Shown: piece by piece, positions 29,801 to 36,421 of the stretch | How the letters are laid out: each line of letters begins with the position of its first letter | Numbering within the stretch: position 1 is the first letter of the stretch | NCBI RefSeq assembly: GCF_905163445.1 | Contig: NC_053181.1 | Span: 930,001-994,000, forward strand | Direction: 5' to 3' | Source: Pararge aegeria | Taxonomy: Eukaryota; Arthropoda; Insecta; Lepidoptera; Nymphalidae | DNA: 64,000 nt | Translations under genes and position numbers: made by a program | The notes under the pieces: generated by a model | The model's database searches: none | The model's input: only the letters and a program-made list of their open reading frames with translations | What the model was told of the DNA's origin: nothing

Positions 29801-32288
29801 CAGAAAGCAGGGTCGCTTCCCAACGCGCCAATCGGCCGTCTAAAAGAACAGTCTACAGCCCAAATGGCTAAACGTAGAAATTTGAAATTTTAATAGAATA
29901 TACTTTGATCACAATAGAACTGTACTAAGAATGGATTTTTTAAAGTCTACAACTAATCTTAATCAGAAAATTTGTGTGAAAGTAACCAGTTTCAGTTATA
30001 ATAATAAAAAAAATCTTTTTTTTCGGTAAAAACCGAAATAGCAAAAAAGTACAAAAGTAATAAATAAATAAACATTCATAATTAAAAATTAAACATACAT
30101 AAATAAATATTATATCTGTAGTAAATCCACAGAATTAAGAACACACAGAAACCGTGTACACAACTAATATTGAAGCATCAAAAACCACATCCTGTTGGGG
30201 AAACACTAATAAAGTGTTAGTAGTGTTTCCCGAACAGTTGGTTTGTCATTTAATTCCATTTAGCAATTAACAGTAATTATTTGTACCTCTAATGTTTCAA
30301 ATGTTTACCATGAAATAGGGTAAATGGGAAAATTTTTTTAGCTAGCAACATTCAGCGGGTGTGAAATGAGATGTGCACAGGGCGTTTTCACTGTATTTGG
30401 ACACAATGCACTACACTGTACTTGGCAATAATGGCTGAATGAGGGTTCTCTATGTTCTTAATTCTGAATGTAAGTCACACTGAAGGTTTATCAAGTTATT
30501 TTGTATAGGCCAATGTGCTATTCTTGTACCACACATGTCCTGTACGACCTGAAGGGTGCTGTTGCCAGTCATATGTATTCTTTTCCAAAAGGATTATTAT
30601 TATTATAGTTTTTGTGACATAGAAGGCAAGCCGGGGGTTCGGCCTGCCATTGCATTGTTTGTTCCTAGCAGCACCTGCTTCTTCTTCTTCTTCCCAAAGG
30701 ATATCCACTGTTATATGTATGAAATGTCTCAGAACTTTTGATAAAATAAGAAGAAAAGAGTGTTCCACAGTTTTTTTTAAAAACTAACAGAAATTGGAGG
30801 GTTAGGGGAAGAAAGTTCTGCATTTTTCAAGTTATAGATCTTTTTGTGCTTTTGATTAAAGAAATTAAGATGTACATGTTTCATCATCATGAAAGTTCTG
30901 CATTTTTCAAGATATATTTTGAGTTATAAGACAAATGTTTCACTATTGCTGTTTAAATGTTGCACTAGTGCTTTTAAAATTCCAGCATGAAGGGTTTCAT
31001 AGGGTCCTAAAGCATTTTGGGATAAATCCATAAAATTTGGTATTTTGACTTTCATTTTCTTTTTGATTTTTGGAGACCCAAGTCTGCCCTATCCAAATAG
31101 GGCATACACGGAAAATTCAGGATATCAGAAATTCTATGCCTTTAAAGTTGTAGGCATCTGCTATTATATTATATAATGTAGAGATCCAGATAAGTGATTA
31201 AGGATATTATATGTGTCACAATGCCCCCTAAATTCTTAATTATTGCAATAACTGGGTTATTAAATAGCAAGCAAGTGTGCACTTCCATCTAACTGTCTAT
31301 GCACAGTCTGCAGTAGAACCGCACACCTGACATTTTACAGTAAAATTATAATATTTCTTTATTCAAATAGGCCTGTAGAAGACCTTATGACCATATACAA
31401 AACTTGTGCTTTGTTGACTATGGTGATAGCTACATTTGTAAACCTCATACTAAATCAGCTAGGTTTCAAACAAACACTGCACTGGTGTAACAAATCCACA
31501 ACTTAGTTGGGTGTTCACTTTGTTATCCTCAATTCACACTGTCAGTGGAGTGGCGAGTAATTTGTTTGATTATAATAAAGCAAGCCTGTTATTTATTACG
31601 TAAGCTTACTTTAAGCACACAGGTCCTAGGCTCCCTGTGCGAGGCTGGTGAGTGAGGCCCTGGAGCTGGACTCAGCCTGCGGTACAGCTTCTTGTTCAGA
31701 CCCTCATCCTCAGTTTCATCACCCTCCGACATCTAGAGTGTACAGAAAAAAATCCTAGTTTGAGCATGTTGTTTCTTAATCTCAAAACACGTTTTTGGAA
31801 GTGTGATTGTTGACAGACGCTATGTTTTCGCTTGGCCTTTAGTAGTGGTAATGATAATTAAAGCATAAGGTAGCTACAATAATGTACTACTGTAGTTGAA
31901 AGAATATAATATTAATATATAATATTTGTAATATCAGATATCTTTTATCATTTATGCTACTAGTAAAACATACTAATTAAATTGTTAGGTGCTTTTTAGT
32001 CTCCTGAACTGTTAATCTTGCAAAGAACATGTGAGTTATAAAATGTGAAAGCTGTATAATGTGTTTTATCCCAGAGGGAAGACGAAGGAGACCTTAAATA
32101 CCCTGGTTTAGCAAGTTAATAGAACAAAGTATAAGAACTCTGAAGAAACTTACCAAATCAACTTCTCGGCGTCTCCTCGTCCTTTTCTTTTTAATTTTCC
32201 CCTCATTTATCTTTGTATCTTCGCTTGCAGACGGTTCAATATCACTCACATCAAAGATTTCCTCTTCTGAAACAGACCAATCACTCAT
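12681..32288 (-). CDS. Brd7-9: Brd7-9: bromodomain SWI/SNF subunit (BRD7/BRD9 orthologue), complete, 11 exons
   Basis: Eleven minus-strand exons join with matching phases into 1692 nt encoding 563 residues; human BRD9 is about 600. BRD7 and BRD9 read acetyl-lysine and belong to the PBAF and non-canonical BAF SWI/SNF remodellers; flies keep one co-orthologue. Residues 1-86 are an acidic and basic leader ending REPRTCVLK. The bromodomain spans residues ~93-195, with FFAWPVND (ZA-loop shelf), KRPMDF, and YN at 168-169, whose Asn is the acetyl-lysine contact; Y175 aligns with the BRD9 gatekeeper Tyr. Residues ~200-530 form the DUF3512-type region (GKTTLKLVTHTVEGV, EDRRNMAKCVKPLHYGPF, ETGQGNEEML, RERLSGAPPWHLSQ). 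The C-terminus is acidic. All introns are GT-AG. Introns are stuffed with repeats. An extra in-frame exon in the 2.9-kb last intron cannot be excluded. Confidence 0.95.
12877..13368 (+). mobile_element. LINE 3' end (family B) interrupted by a SINE tail
   Basis: The left part (12877-13159) matches the terminal codons and 3'UTR of family B ('gagatgtctcttaaaaagttc', 'ccaggttgctcttctaataatttt', 'gtttggaaccctcgtagctt'). The right part (13311-13368) resumes the same 3'UTR ('aggtgccatctcatgaattgaataaag') and the TTTGAC tail. The insert is the 3' half of a family-A SINE. Confidence 0.78.
13171..13310 (+). mobile_element. 5'-truncated SINE (family A) nested in a LINE
   Basis: It shares 'gtttatctgtatattataag', 'cccataacacaagctacgctta' and 'gctagatggcgatgtg' with the other SINE copies, and ends in 'tttatttacatttattt'. 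The tRNA-like head is missing. Confidence 0.78.
13539..15376. mobile_element. Fold-back (long inverted repeat) element with nested SINE
   Basis: The sequence from 13539 ('tagctagtttcgttctttag') to ~14135 recurs reverse-complemented from 15376 back to ~14515 with few mismatches. The right arm is interrupted by a SINE (14625-14923), and the left arm has ~28 extra bases near 13905. The unpaired centre (~14140-14510) has no transposase. Either a large non-autonomous foldback/MITE-like transposon or an inverted duplication would explain it. Target duplications were not identified. Confidence 0.78.
14625..14923 (-). mobile_element. tRNA-derived SINE (family A) inside fold-back element
   Basis: The head at 14923 reads GGCCGATTGGCGCAGTTTGC, with a B-box GGTTCGATTCC at 14861-14851. 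The body contains a ~35-bp internal duplication ('gaataatatacataaatact' repeats), and the 3' end is TATTTATTTATTT. It disrupts one arm of the palindrome, so it is younger than the fold-back. Confidence 0.85.
15384..15490 (-). repeat. Partial second copy of the fold-back sequence
   Basis: The segments 'ttttaattgtttctt' and 'atagttatcaaaagttt' occur here and again at ~14949-15035 in the same order. This suggests that the fold-back inserted into, or duplicated, a related copy. Confidence 0.5.
15513..15646. repeat. G-rich GTGTGG minisatellite
   Basis: Tandem GGTGTGGCGGTGTGG / GGGTGTGGGTGTATGG units of ~9-31 bp end 9 bp before the exon-10 splice donor (15654). The long frames through it, translating as His/Thr/Pro repeats, are artefacts of the repeat. 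The Brd7-9 transcript carries the C-rich strand. Confidence 0.88.
15655..15833 (-). CDS. Brd7-9: Brd7-9 exon 10
   Basis: This 179-nt exon lies between CCCGCAG|G and CTGG|GTGAGT. It encodes LSGAPPWHLSQCARAGGSER and then helices ending RAAMGVTLEHLG, conserved at the C-terminal end of the BRD7/9 family. It is extremely GC-rich (visibly over 70%), with almost every third codon position G or C. It enters in phase 2 and leaves in phase 1. Confidence 0.9.
15977..16163 (-). repeat. Dispersed repeat with hammerhead-like stem-loop, copy 1
   Basis: It is the half-element of 23856-24129. On the minus strand the order is 'aaagtcaacatcccctgagg', stem GCTCCG-GCTT-CGGAGT, GAAAC, then 'agatctgtttggtgtgga' and 'atacagattctcctgctttt'. 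Copy 2 carries the same sequence plus an inverted duplicate. Confidence 0.75.
16547..16731 (-). CDS. Brd7-9: Brd7-9 exon 9
   Basis: This 185-nt exon lies between GCGGCAG|G and GAGCG|GTGAGC. It encodes LGIDVDFLSEIEDDVLQAQ and LRLLAALEHEQRER, the helical part aligned with the BRD9 stretch before its 'ERGGSRP' segment. It is very GC-rich, like exon 10. The phase is 0 on entry and 2 on exit. Confidence 0.92.
16905..17010. repeat. (CA)n/(GCAC)n microsatellite
   Basis: Compound CA, GCGC and CACG dinucleotide and tetranucleotide repeats. Open frames across it on both strands (Cys/Val or His/Thr runs) are artefacts. Confidence 0.95.
17305..17458 (-). mobile_element. tRNA-derived SINE (family B), copy 1
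   Basis: The minus strand has GGAGAGCCGTAGCTTAATTG (A-box side) and GTAGGTTCATATCCTGTCGG (B-box side), followed by an A/T-rich tail. It matches 51110-51251. The preserved acceptor-stem and T-arm look suggests a tRNA origin, but there is an insertion in the anticodon region and no cloverleaf. Confidence 0.75.
17552..17720 (+). repeat. Dispersed ~165-bp repeat, copy 2
   Basis: Second copy of the repeat at 6192-6358, in the same orientation and co-linear throughout. Confidence 0.7.
17765..17915 (-). repeat. Dispersed repeat, inverse copy of 43073-43247
   Basis: The segments 'agactaataagaacatat', 'cggttaaagtatcgataaaatc' and 'tttaaagttctaaaaaa' match the reverse complement of 43073-43247. No coding capacity is visible. 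Confidence 0.6.
18812..19068 (+). mobile_element. tRNA-derived SINE (family A)
   Basis: This is a full copy: 'cagttggcgcagtgggcagc' head, 'gtgggttcgattcccacaac' B-box region, body with 'gtttatctgtatattataag', and 3' end 'tagatgccgatgtgtgtatt' plus TATTTATTTAT. It lies in sense opposite to the Brd7-9 transcript. Confidence 0.88.
19218..19354 (-). CDS. Brd7-9: Brd7-9 exon 8
   Basis: It encodes SETGQGNEEMLRFAPDSPWQ and then HIYDMEAMFPDKK, matching the GDETG-containing block of BRD7/9. Two acceptors, TTTCAG|CATCAG and CATCAG|AAACG, are six bases apart and both keep the frame. The upstream one (19354) is preferred because it has the better pyrimidine context. NAGNNN-type tandem acceptor use, giving proteins differing by two residues, is possible. 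The donor is AAC|GTAAGT, phase 0. Confidence 0.9.
19355..20427 (-). other. Brd7-9 intron 7
   Basis: 1.07 kb. A minus-strand LINE family-A 3'-end fragment lies at about 19925-20040 ('cacttttgaaacctcaaatctgtctg'). Nothing else is recognised. Confidence 0.8.
20428..20568 (-). CDS. Brd7-9: Brd7-9 exon 7
   Basis: This 141-nt exon lies between CCCGCAG|CG and CTAG|GTAAAT. It encodes REDRRNMAKCVKPLHYGPFS and TLTKDESHLIYHTL, equivalent to the 'KDERRN' block of BRD9. The phase is 1 on both sides. Confidence 0.93.
20700..20841 (-). repeat. Family R fragment ending at a poly-T run
   Basis: The segments 'gcagagcatgggtgcattcctctcag' (part) and 'gtgcggatttgtacacttc' are reverse family-R motifs. The uninterrupted T tract at 20812-20841 could be the poly(A) tail of an antisense retrocopy. 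Confidence 0.55.
20965..21310 (+). mobile_element. LINE C-terminal coding fragment (RTE/CR1-like), decayed
   Basis: The plus strand reads RKLEAFEMWMYRRMLRISWT and later EYSGHVMRN with frame shifts and stops between them. 'W.YRRML.I.W.D...N' and 'GH..R' are signature blocks of LINE C-termini. It is inactive and intronic. Confidence 0.75.
21387..21524 (-). CDS. Brd7-9: Brd7-9 exon 6
   Basis: It encodes FPRMDAEGKTTLKLVTHTVE and PMTLGQYVGKLAQGTGSLH. The acceptor is TCCCAG|CG and the donor CACA|GTAAGT, phase 1 on both sides. It is the most conserved part of the region after the bromodomain linker. Confidence 0.93.
21525..22480 (-). other. Brd7-9 intron 5
   Basis: 956 nt of AT-rich sequence with no recognised element. 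If exon 5 ends at 22481, its donor is GTTCAC, a poor match to consensus. Confidence 0.75.
22481..22631 (-). CDS. Brd7-9: Brd7-9 exon 5
   Basis: It follows CCCGTCAG|C and encodes HKVLKRSSPLKSGGSEAEVV and MELAREQHRKRLAKK. The reading must leave in phase 1 to join exon 6. AAAG|GTTCAC (22481) does so and gives Ala at the junction. An alternative CAC|GTCGCT five bases later in the gene is also phase-compatible once its extra codons are counted. Both are weak donors, so the exact 3' edge is the least certain in the gene. Confidence 0.85.
22977..23203 (+). repeat. LINE 3' end (family A)
   Basis: It starts in the last codons ('gacaaggctgcttggaagca') and runs through 'gtttcttgccggctc' to 'gcctacttgaaataaatta' and the GAATTTTT tail. 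There is a small internal deletion relative to 9297-9515. Confidence 0.75.
23565..23790 (+). repeat. 40-bp tandem repeat, ~5.6 copies
   Basis: The consensus unit begins CTAGCTTTATATAACATCTC and continues GAGAACTTGGTATTTCAAAA. Successive copies differ at up to ~25% of positions, with the second and third the most diverged. A solitary partial unit lies at 27514-27535, just 3' of exon 4 in transcript sense. Confidence 0.88.
23856..24129. mobile_element. MITE-like element: 53-bp TIRs, nested inner inverted repeat, hammerhead-like core
   Basis: The outer arms 23856-23908 and 24077-24129 are reverse complements with one mismatch. A second pair (about 23911-23945 with 23948-23979) lies inside, so half the element is folded on itself. 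The core at 23975-24003 is CTGAGGA, T, a 6-bp stem GCTCCG/CGGAGC with loop GTTT, then GAAAC. The related copy at 15977-16163 has only one half. No transposase is present. Confidence 0.78.
25138..25190. repeat. Perfect 24-bp hairpin, 5-nt loop
   Basis: The arms 25138-25161 and 25167-25190 are exact reverse complements around TATAT. They contain CCTAGG and 'actgagcctgttc'. It is in intron 4 and could form a long hairpin in either strand's RNA. Confidence 0.92.
25421..26670 (+). mobile_element. Decayed mariner transposon
   Basis: The terminal inverted repeats start ATAGGTTGGGGAAA (left) and end TTTTTCCCCAACCTAA (right). TA dinucleotides flank both ends (25419-25420 and 26671-26672), the mariner target duplication. 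At 1.25 kb it is full length. It has an HTH region starting at ~25602 (MSESNGEIRYILKFYYKKGK), the first catalytic Asp in TGDETWI and the second in HHDNARPH. The third-Asp block (YSPDLAPSD type) is destroyed by a small duplication and frameshift near 26370-26400. Several stops and frameshifts make it inactive. It lies opposite to Brd7-9. Confidence 0.93.
25966..26493 (+). pseudogene. Broken mariner transposase (catalytic part)
   Basis: Two open segments (25966-26259 and 26275-26493) are in the same frame and are separated by a TGA. They carry the TGDETWI and HDNARPH motifs of the D,D34D transposase family. The downstream catalytic block is lost, so no active enzyme can be encoded. Confidence 0.88.
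27564..27764 (-). CDS. Brd7-9: Brd7-9 exon 4 (second half of bromodomain)
   Basis: This 201-nt, phase-0 exon lies between CCCGCAG|AGC and GACGTG|GTGAGT. It encodes SDFKLMCNNAMKYNKPGTVY, with the acetyl-lysine-binding Asn (N169) and gatekeeper Tyr (Y175). It then encodes HKAAKRLLHAGLKQL (helix C) and the linker GDILTYMYEIPIRELGFDIG. Confidence 0.96.
27885..28076 (-). mobile_element. SINE (family A), tRNA head missing
   Basis: It keeps the 3' TATTTATTTATTT end, 'catcgccatctagccccaaag', and the body up to 'catgttcatta'. The sequence beyond is unrelated, so the tRNA-like part is absent. Confidence 0.78.
28268..28362 (-). repeat. SINE (family A) 3' fragment
   Basis: It matches 'catcgccctctagccccagag', 'gatgaatatttttatgaat' and 'acatatacttata', with internal deletions. 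Confidence 0.65.
28364..28808. repeat. MITE-like repeat starting GGGGGCGTCCATAAATTACG
   Basis: This opening sequence is a widely dispersed MITE end in insects (from memory, unverified). Inside are repeated CCCCCTCCCCC and 'aatctcacgt' motifs. The expected mirrored end is eroded at ~28808. Confidence 0.5.
28874..29080 (-). CDS. Brd7-9: Brd7-9 exon 3 (first half of bromodomain)
   Basis: This 207-nt, phase-0 exon lies between TTTGCAG|GCT and TTTATT|GTGAGT. It encodes LSRLLEQLLRNLEKRDPHQF (helix Z), FAWPVND (shelf and ZA loop), APNYSVIIKRPMDFSSIKQK and DNEYRSLNCFI. Intron 3 splits the bromodomain between helices A and B. Confidence 0.97.
29265..29341. repeat. (GT)n microsatellite
   Basis: An imperfect GT/GTGC dinucleotide run, with the longest pure segment at the right end. 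The Cys/Val-rich open frame through it is not a gene. Confidence 0.95.
29618..29840 (-). mobile_element. tRNA-derived SINE (family A)
   Basis: The head GGCCGATTGGCGCGTTGGGA is at 29839, followed by the B-box region (GTTTGGTTCCCACAACTGG), body and 3' TATTATTTATTTAT. It lacks the 'aagtaagcgtagcttgtgtt' block through an internal deletion. Confidence 0.82.
30130..30466. mobile_element. MITE with CAGAATTAAGAACA ends, copy 1
   Basis: The left end CAGAATTAAGAACACACAGA is mirrored by the right end (reverse complement CAGAATTAAGAACATAGAGA). Inside is a hairpin (about 30185-30230) with stem GGGAAACACTA/TAGTGTTTCCC. The same ends and 'ctaatattgaa' occur in 34155-34313. No target duplication is clear here. 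Confidence 0.65.
31610..31732 (-). CDS. Brd7-9: Brd7-9 exon 2
   Basis: This 123-nt, phase-0 exon lies between CACTCTAG|ATG and CTTAAA|GTAAGC. It encodes MSEGDETEDEGLNKKLYRRL and HSPASHREPRTCVLK. The latter is the short linker that precedes the bromodomain in insect Brd7-9. It begins with an in-frame ATG, so an isoform starting here would lack only the first 45 residues. Confidence 0.92.
31733..32153 (-). other. Brd7-9 intron 1
   Basis: This 421-nt AT-rich intron runs from GTAAGT to CTAG. Nothing else is seen in it. Confidence 0.88.
32154..32288 (-). CDS. Brd7-9: Brd7-9 exon 1 (start codon)
   Basis: It encodes MSDWSVSEEEIFDVSDIEPS and then a basic KIKKKRTRRRRE cluster, probably a nuclear-localisation signal. 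The donor is TTTG|GTAAGT in phase 0. The minus-strand context upstream, GCTGAAAATGAGTG, has A at -3. An acidic then basic leader before the bromodomain is also seen in BRD7 and BRD9. Confidence 0.88.
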
Positions 32289-33125
32289 TTTCAGCCGAAA
32301 AGCGAAACACGGCTAAGATTCACCACACTGCTCAATTGCGGGCTGCCGGACGGGCGGTTATTTGTTTAATTTAGAGAATTTTGTATTCCACCCGAGTAGT
32401 AATATAGTTAAATGTCGATAGACACTAGACAGTTTTGCTTTACTGATTAAACTGAGGATTCTTACTGCAACTCAATTCGTCCATATTTACGTTGACCAAG
32501 ACGCTAAACTTCTAACAGTAGCACTAGGTTTTGAAGTATCACAACTATTTTAACTGAAACTAAGCGTCCGATTAAAGCAAATTTAATTTAGATTGTTTGC
32601 AAAATCGGGTGTTTTAATTAATTTGTTTAAAAATCTGTACTTGCAGTTATCACATCACAGTATCTTATTTATCTGTGACTGTGTTACAACTGTAGGTACA
32701 TACAAAACCGAAAACAGATTTTTTAACAGGGTCCACAGAGTCTACAAGTTCAGTCAAAAGAGATATGATCCTTTACAAAGACTTCAAAGAGCGAACGTGC
32801 TCCGTTCAACTTGAGTTGACGCTTGAGTAATTGGTAGCACTGTTCTTTCCACTTCCTTTAGTCGCCATCTTGTATTAGTTTTTTGCATTTAAATAATTTA
32901 ATATGAGTTTTAATTTGCTAAAAATGGTAGAAAGAGCTCAAAGTTAAAGTATCAAGAAGAGCATATACATTTAAGTGCATCGAAAGACTGAAAACAGGCC
33001 TATTTTTACTTTAGAACAAGTTATTTTTCAAATTACCGCCAAAATGCGTTTAAGTTCTACATCAGGTTTTCAGAGACGTGTGAAATCTACCAATCCGCAC
33101 TAGGCTAGTGTGCTGTTTTTGTTGT
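32289..33125. other. Brd7-9 upstream region
   Basis: Presumed promoter side. A moderately GC-rich patch just upstream of the ATG (32300-32360) fits a housekeeping start region. No TATA box is evident and no divergent gene is recognised. Confidence 0.45.
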
Positions 33126-33755
33126 TTGTTTTGTTTTGTTTTAAGTCTTTATTGCACACACACATTTTATTTAAATTAAACACAAATAGAAGAAACTTAA
33201 AATAATAAAAATAAAATAGAGCGTGCAAAGGCGGTCTTATCACTAAAGCGATCTCTTCCAGACAACCTTTGACGTTAGGAAAAAAAAAACGAAGGAACGG
33301 GTTGGTGCAGCAATTTAAGTATAAAAAAAAAATATATATTTATATATATATAAAATAATTTTAATAAACTACTTACTCATAAATTCTAATACTACATACA
33401 TATTATACATAATATATATAAGTATATACATATTTAAGCAATATACTACATACTAGATAAAAAATGGTTTTCCAAACGCTTCTTGAAAACATTTAGGGAT
33501 TGAGCCTTACGTATGTCAGCAGGGAGGGAATTCCAGAGTCTGACACAATTAACCGTAAAAGAGTTACTATAGTATTTCGTGCTACTGAATGGAACCTGGA
33601 GTTTGCCGTCGGTGCAAGATCGAAGCAAGTCCTGACAGTCCGCTCCGTAAAAAATAAATCGTTCCTTCAAATAAGGTGGTGTTTGAGGAAAGAAAAGGAT
33701 ACGATATAAAAGGGACAAAGCATGCAAGTCTCTCCGCTGACTGATTGGCAACCAC
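33126..33755 (-). mobile_element. 5'-truncated LINE, C-terminus and 3'UTR
   Basis: The minus strand from ~33755 to the stop at 33446 reads the end of a LINE ORF2: RRDLHALSLLYRILFFPQTP and VRLWNSLPADIRKAQSLNVF, which is the typical last block of Jockey/CR1-group polyproteins. The 3'UTR continues to ~33130 through AT-rich simple sequence. Confidence 0.8.
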
Positions 33756-33829
33756 CCAAGTTCCGTCCGAAACTGGGATATGTGGTCGAACTTACACAGG
33801 CCATATATAAATCTTATGCATATCTTATG

Positions 33830-33930
33830 TTTTTGTTTAGTGGACTACGGTCTAAGCCCTTTTCATTCCGAGAAGAGATCCGTGCAATGTATTGGGCTGG
33901 TAATGGATTAATAATATAATCACGATGATG
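33830..33930 (+). repeat. Family R fragment
   Basis: It reads 'agtggactacggtctaagcc', 'gagaagagatccgtgcaatg', 'attgggctggtaatgg' and a GATGATG end, co-linear with 1015-1100. Confidence 0.65.
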
Positions 33931-34154
33931 AATATCAACTAAATAACAGGGCAATTTGGGTCTGAACACGGTACTATCTACCTACACTCATATATTTATA
34001 GATAATATTATGATAATCACACACAGACGGCTGAGTCAAATCTACTCTAGTAATGAGTAGATCTGTAAAATAACTAACATAGCACAATGAGTTGCGATGT
34101 TGAAGTGGGTATGGGTGGGAAGGAGAACATAGCACCGAGAACGTGATACCAATA

Positions 34155-34313
34155 CAGAATTAAGAAAATACAAAATTTGTGTACACTACTAATATTGAAT
34201 ATAGTTAACAATATTAGTCGTGTACAGGGTATCTTCTCTTTTTTTTGGTTTCAATGCTCTGCATGATGTGAAGAAATGGCTGAATGAAAATTCTGTATGC
34301 TCTTAATTCTCTG
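34155..34313. mobile_element. MITE with 10-bp target duplication, copy 2
   Basis: The ends are CAGAATTAAGAAAATACA and, reverse-complemented, CAGAGAATTAAGAGCATACA (a 2-nt insertion). The identical flanks GATACCAATA at 34145-34154 and 34314-34323 mark a 10-bp target duplication. The centre is a palindrome around 'aatattgaatatagttaacaatatt'. It is the same family as 30130-30466. The superfamily is uncertain: CAG ends suggest hAT, but a 10-bp duplication is closer to Mutator-like. Confidence 0.82.
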
Positions 34314-34323
34314 GATACCAATA

Positions 34324-34944
34324 TACCAACCATCCACGATACCAAGTTACTGAAATAGTGACCTCGCGTCGGTATTCTGGATTATTACATTTTCGCTATC
34401 AAACTCAAAGGGGCAAGATAAGATGATAAATATTTACATATTGAAAGCAACTTACGCTCACTGATTTACAAACAACATTAAATACAATTTTAATTATTTT
34501 GTTAGTAACTTAAAATTACTATGTTATTACTTAATAATTAAATTCTTAGAAAGATAAAAATTGCATTAGAAATTCGTATGTCTGTCAGTGTCATTATTGT
34601 CAGACTAGGACTTTAGCGGAATATCAGTGAATTCAATTTAGCCGCTATCACAATCAGTATACTGTTAGAGCTGAAGCTTGCCGGCAGAGATGATGTCTTA
34701 TTTCTAATAATGGCATAAAGTCCTGCGTTGAAAAAAAAAAATCCGAACGCTAAACTAAATAGCCATAAGCTCAACAGAATTTTAAGCCGTGCACCAGTTT
34801 ATTTAATTTATCTATAGAATTAAGATACAAAAATTACGTTATAGAGTAGATAGTAGTCGAGAGATAAAGGTATTTAAATTAAAAGACCGATTAACTGCCT
34901 GGGCTGCGAACCTTTCGCTTTTTGTAGTTATGTGCATTAAAAAT
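34324..34944. other. Intergenic, nothing recognised
   Basis: AT-rich sequence without coding or repeat signatures I can name. Confidence 0.5.
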
Positions 34945-34949
34945 ATCTA

Positions 34950-35130
34950 TCATTTATTCTAACGGTGAAGCAAACGAAGAACAGAGCAGAACTTTCATGC
35001 CTGAGAGCTCTTTAGATGTTTTCAAAAGCGAGTTTATAAATCTGCATTTGGTCAGCGTGGTGGGTCTTAACCCTTCGCATTCTTGGAGCCGTGCCTGACA
35101 GTGGACCGGTAATGGGTCTCGTATCATGAT
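34950..35130 (+). repeat. Family R copy
   Basis: It reads 'tctaacggtgaagcaaacg', 'catgcctgagagctctttag', 'gcgtggtgggtcttaaccc', 'gtggaccggtaatggg' and 'atgatgataa', matching 40745-40890 in order. The minus-strand open frame here is antisense to the repeat and is not a gene. Confidence 0.7.
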
Positions 35131-36421
35131 GATAAAGACGAAAACACCTAACAGGGTTTTCATTACAATTGCCTTATACTTAATTAATATACTATAATTT
35201 TGAAGTTAAAAACTTAAAAAGCCCATCTCATTGTCGGAGTAGACCCGTGCACTGTATTGTAGAACTTAAAAAGTAAATAAATTAAAATTAAACACTGGGC
35301 CGTCCTAACTTTGTGTTTGTATCCTCTTTGGGGAGTGCTACATAAAAAAGTACCTACGTACCTCTAATCCACAACGATTGAAAAGTCGTCACGTTTTTAG
35401 GAAAGTGATTTCAAGCTCGCGCTCTGTTACGGCATCTTCCGTGTTGGCCGCTAATTAAATTGGCTGGAAGACTTCAACGGCTAATGGAGAATAGCGCTTA
35501 ATAAATCTTTGCTCGCACTGCGTTCACACTTTATCGAACCAACCTAGGTTATGCCTGATAGGTAATAATTTTGATCTGCAAGACCTAAATAATGTACCTC
35601 GGGGAAGCTGCGAGTAATCTGTCTGTCCATCGATTTCCATCTTATACATTATTATGGAAGACAAAAACGTACCTATTAGAGAAAAAATGTGTGCGTGGAC
35701 CCTATAAATAATTCAGATTAAATTGTTAAATAGAATAATTGAGAATAGAAAATTGAGGGTTAAATAAGCACATGTCAATATAACCTTTTCATAGAATTTA
35801 TAATGTTTATTTTTAAACTGTTTAATTTTTATTCACTTTGGTATTCACAATGGATCCGTTTGAAAATATCGGAAATAAATAATCCTAATTGATTATGATA
35901 TTTACTACTAGCTGGCGTACTAGGATTTTGGATTGGTCGTAAGTATATGACATATACTGACCAATCCAAATTATTATTGTTAAATAGCGGAAACTACACA
36001 GACGTCTAATGTAAGCGTTACTTCCGTCAGAAAAAAATCTGAGTTACTCCCTAGTCGCGCCTAAAGAAGTTTTACTTAAAAAATTGACTTTTGTTTATAG
36101 AGATTTGTGTACTAATGATTTTTTTTTCTGTATTTCTGTAACAATCACTACAGTAAGAAAAATAATAATCATTCCGTCAAACTGTAGAACAGTTAGTTGC
36201 CGGGATCAGCTCTCATACCTATAATAGGTATAACGTACTAATAAGTTATTAGATATTAAAACTATTTCTATATACTTATAAGTAGGGAGTAAAAAGAACT
36301 TTGTTGTCCAAATACAAAAGTAATTCTGTTTATCGCGGTATAATTAGTTTTTTACCTACATATAAGTATAAGGTTATGTAAGTATGTGATTGTTCAAAGT
36401 TTGCGAAGTGAAACATCCCTA
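35131..36421. other. Intergenic; one short hairpin
   Basis: No gene is seen. A hairpin at about 35933-35971 has arms TTGGATTGGTC/GACCAATCCAA plus internal AGTATATG/CATATACT. A family-R scrap lies at 35228-35262. Confidence 0.5.

Larger units (their letters stand above)
29081..31609 (-). other. Brd7-9 intron 2
   Basis: 2.5 kb. It contains a GT microsatellite (29265-29341), a SINE (29618-29840) and a MITE (30130-30466). From 30470 to 31600 the sequence is less AT-biased but shows no coding homology; a diverged tandem of 'gaaagttctgcatttttcaag' occurs at 30809-30830 and 30891-30911. Confidence 0.8.
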
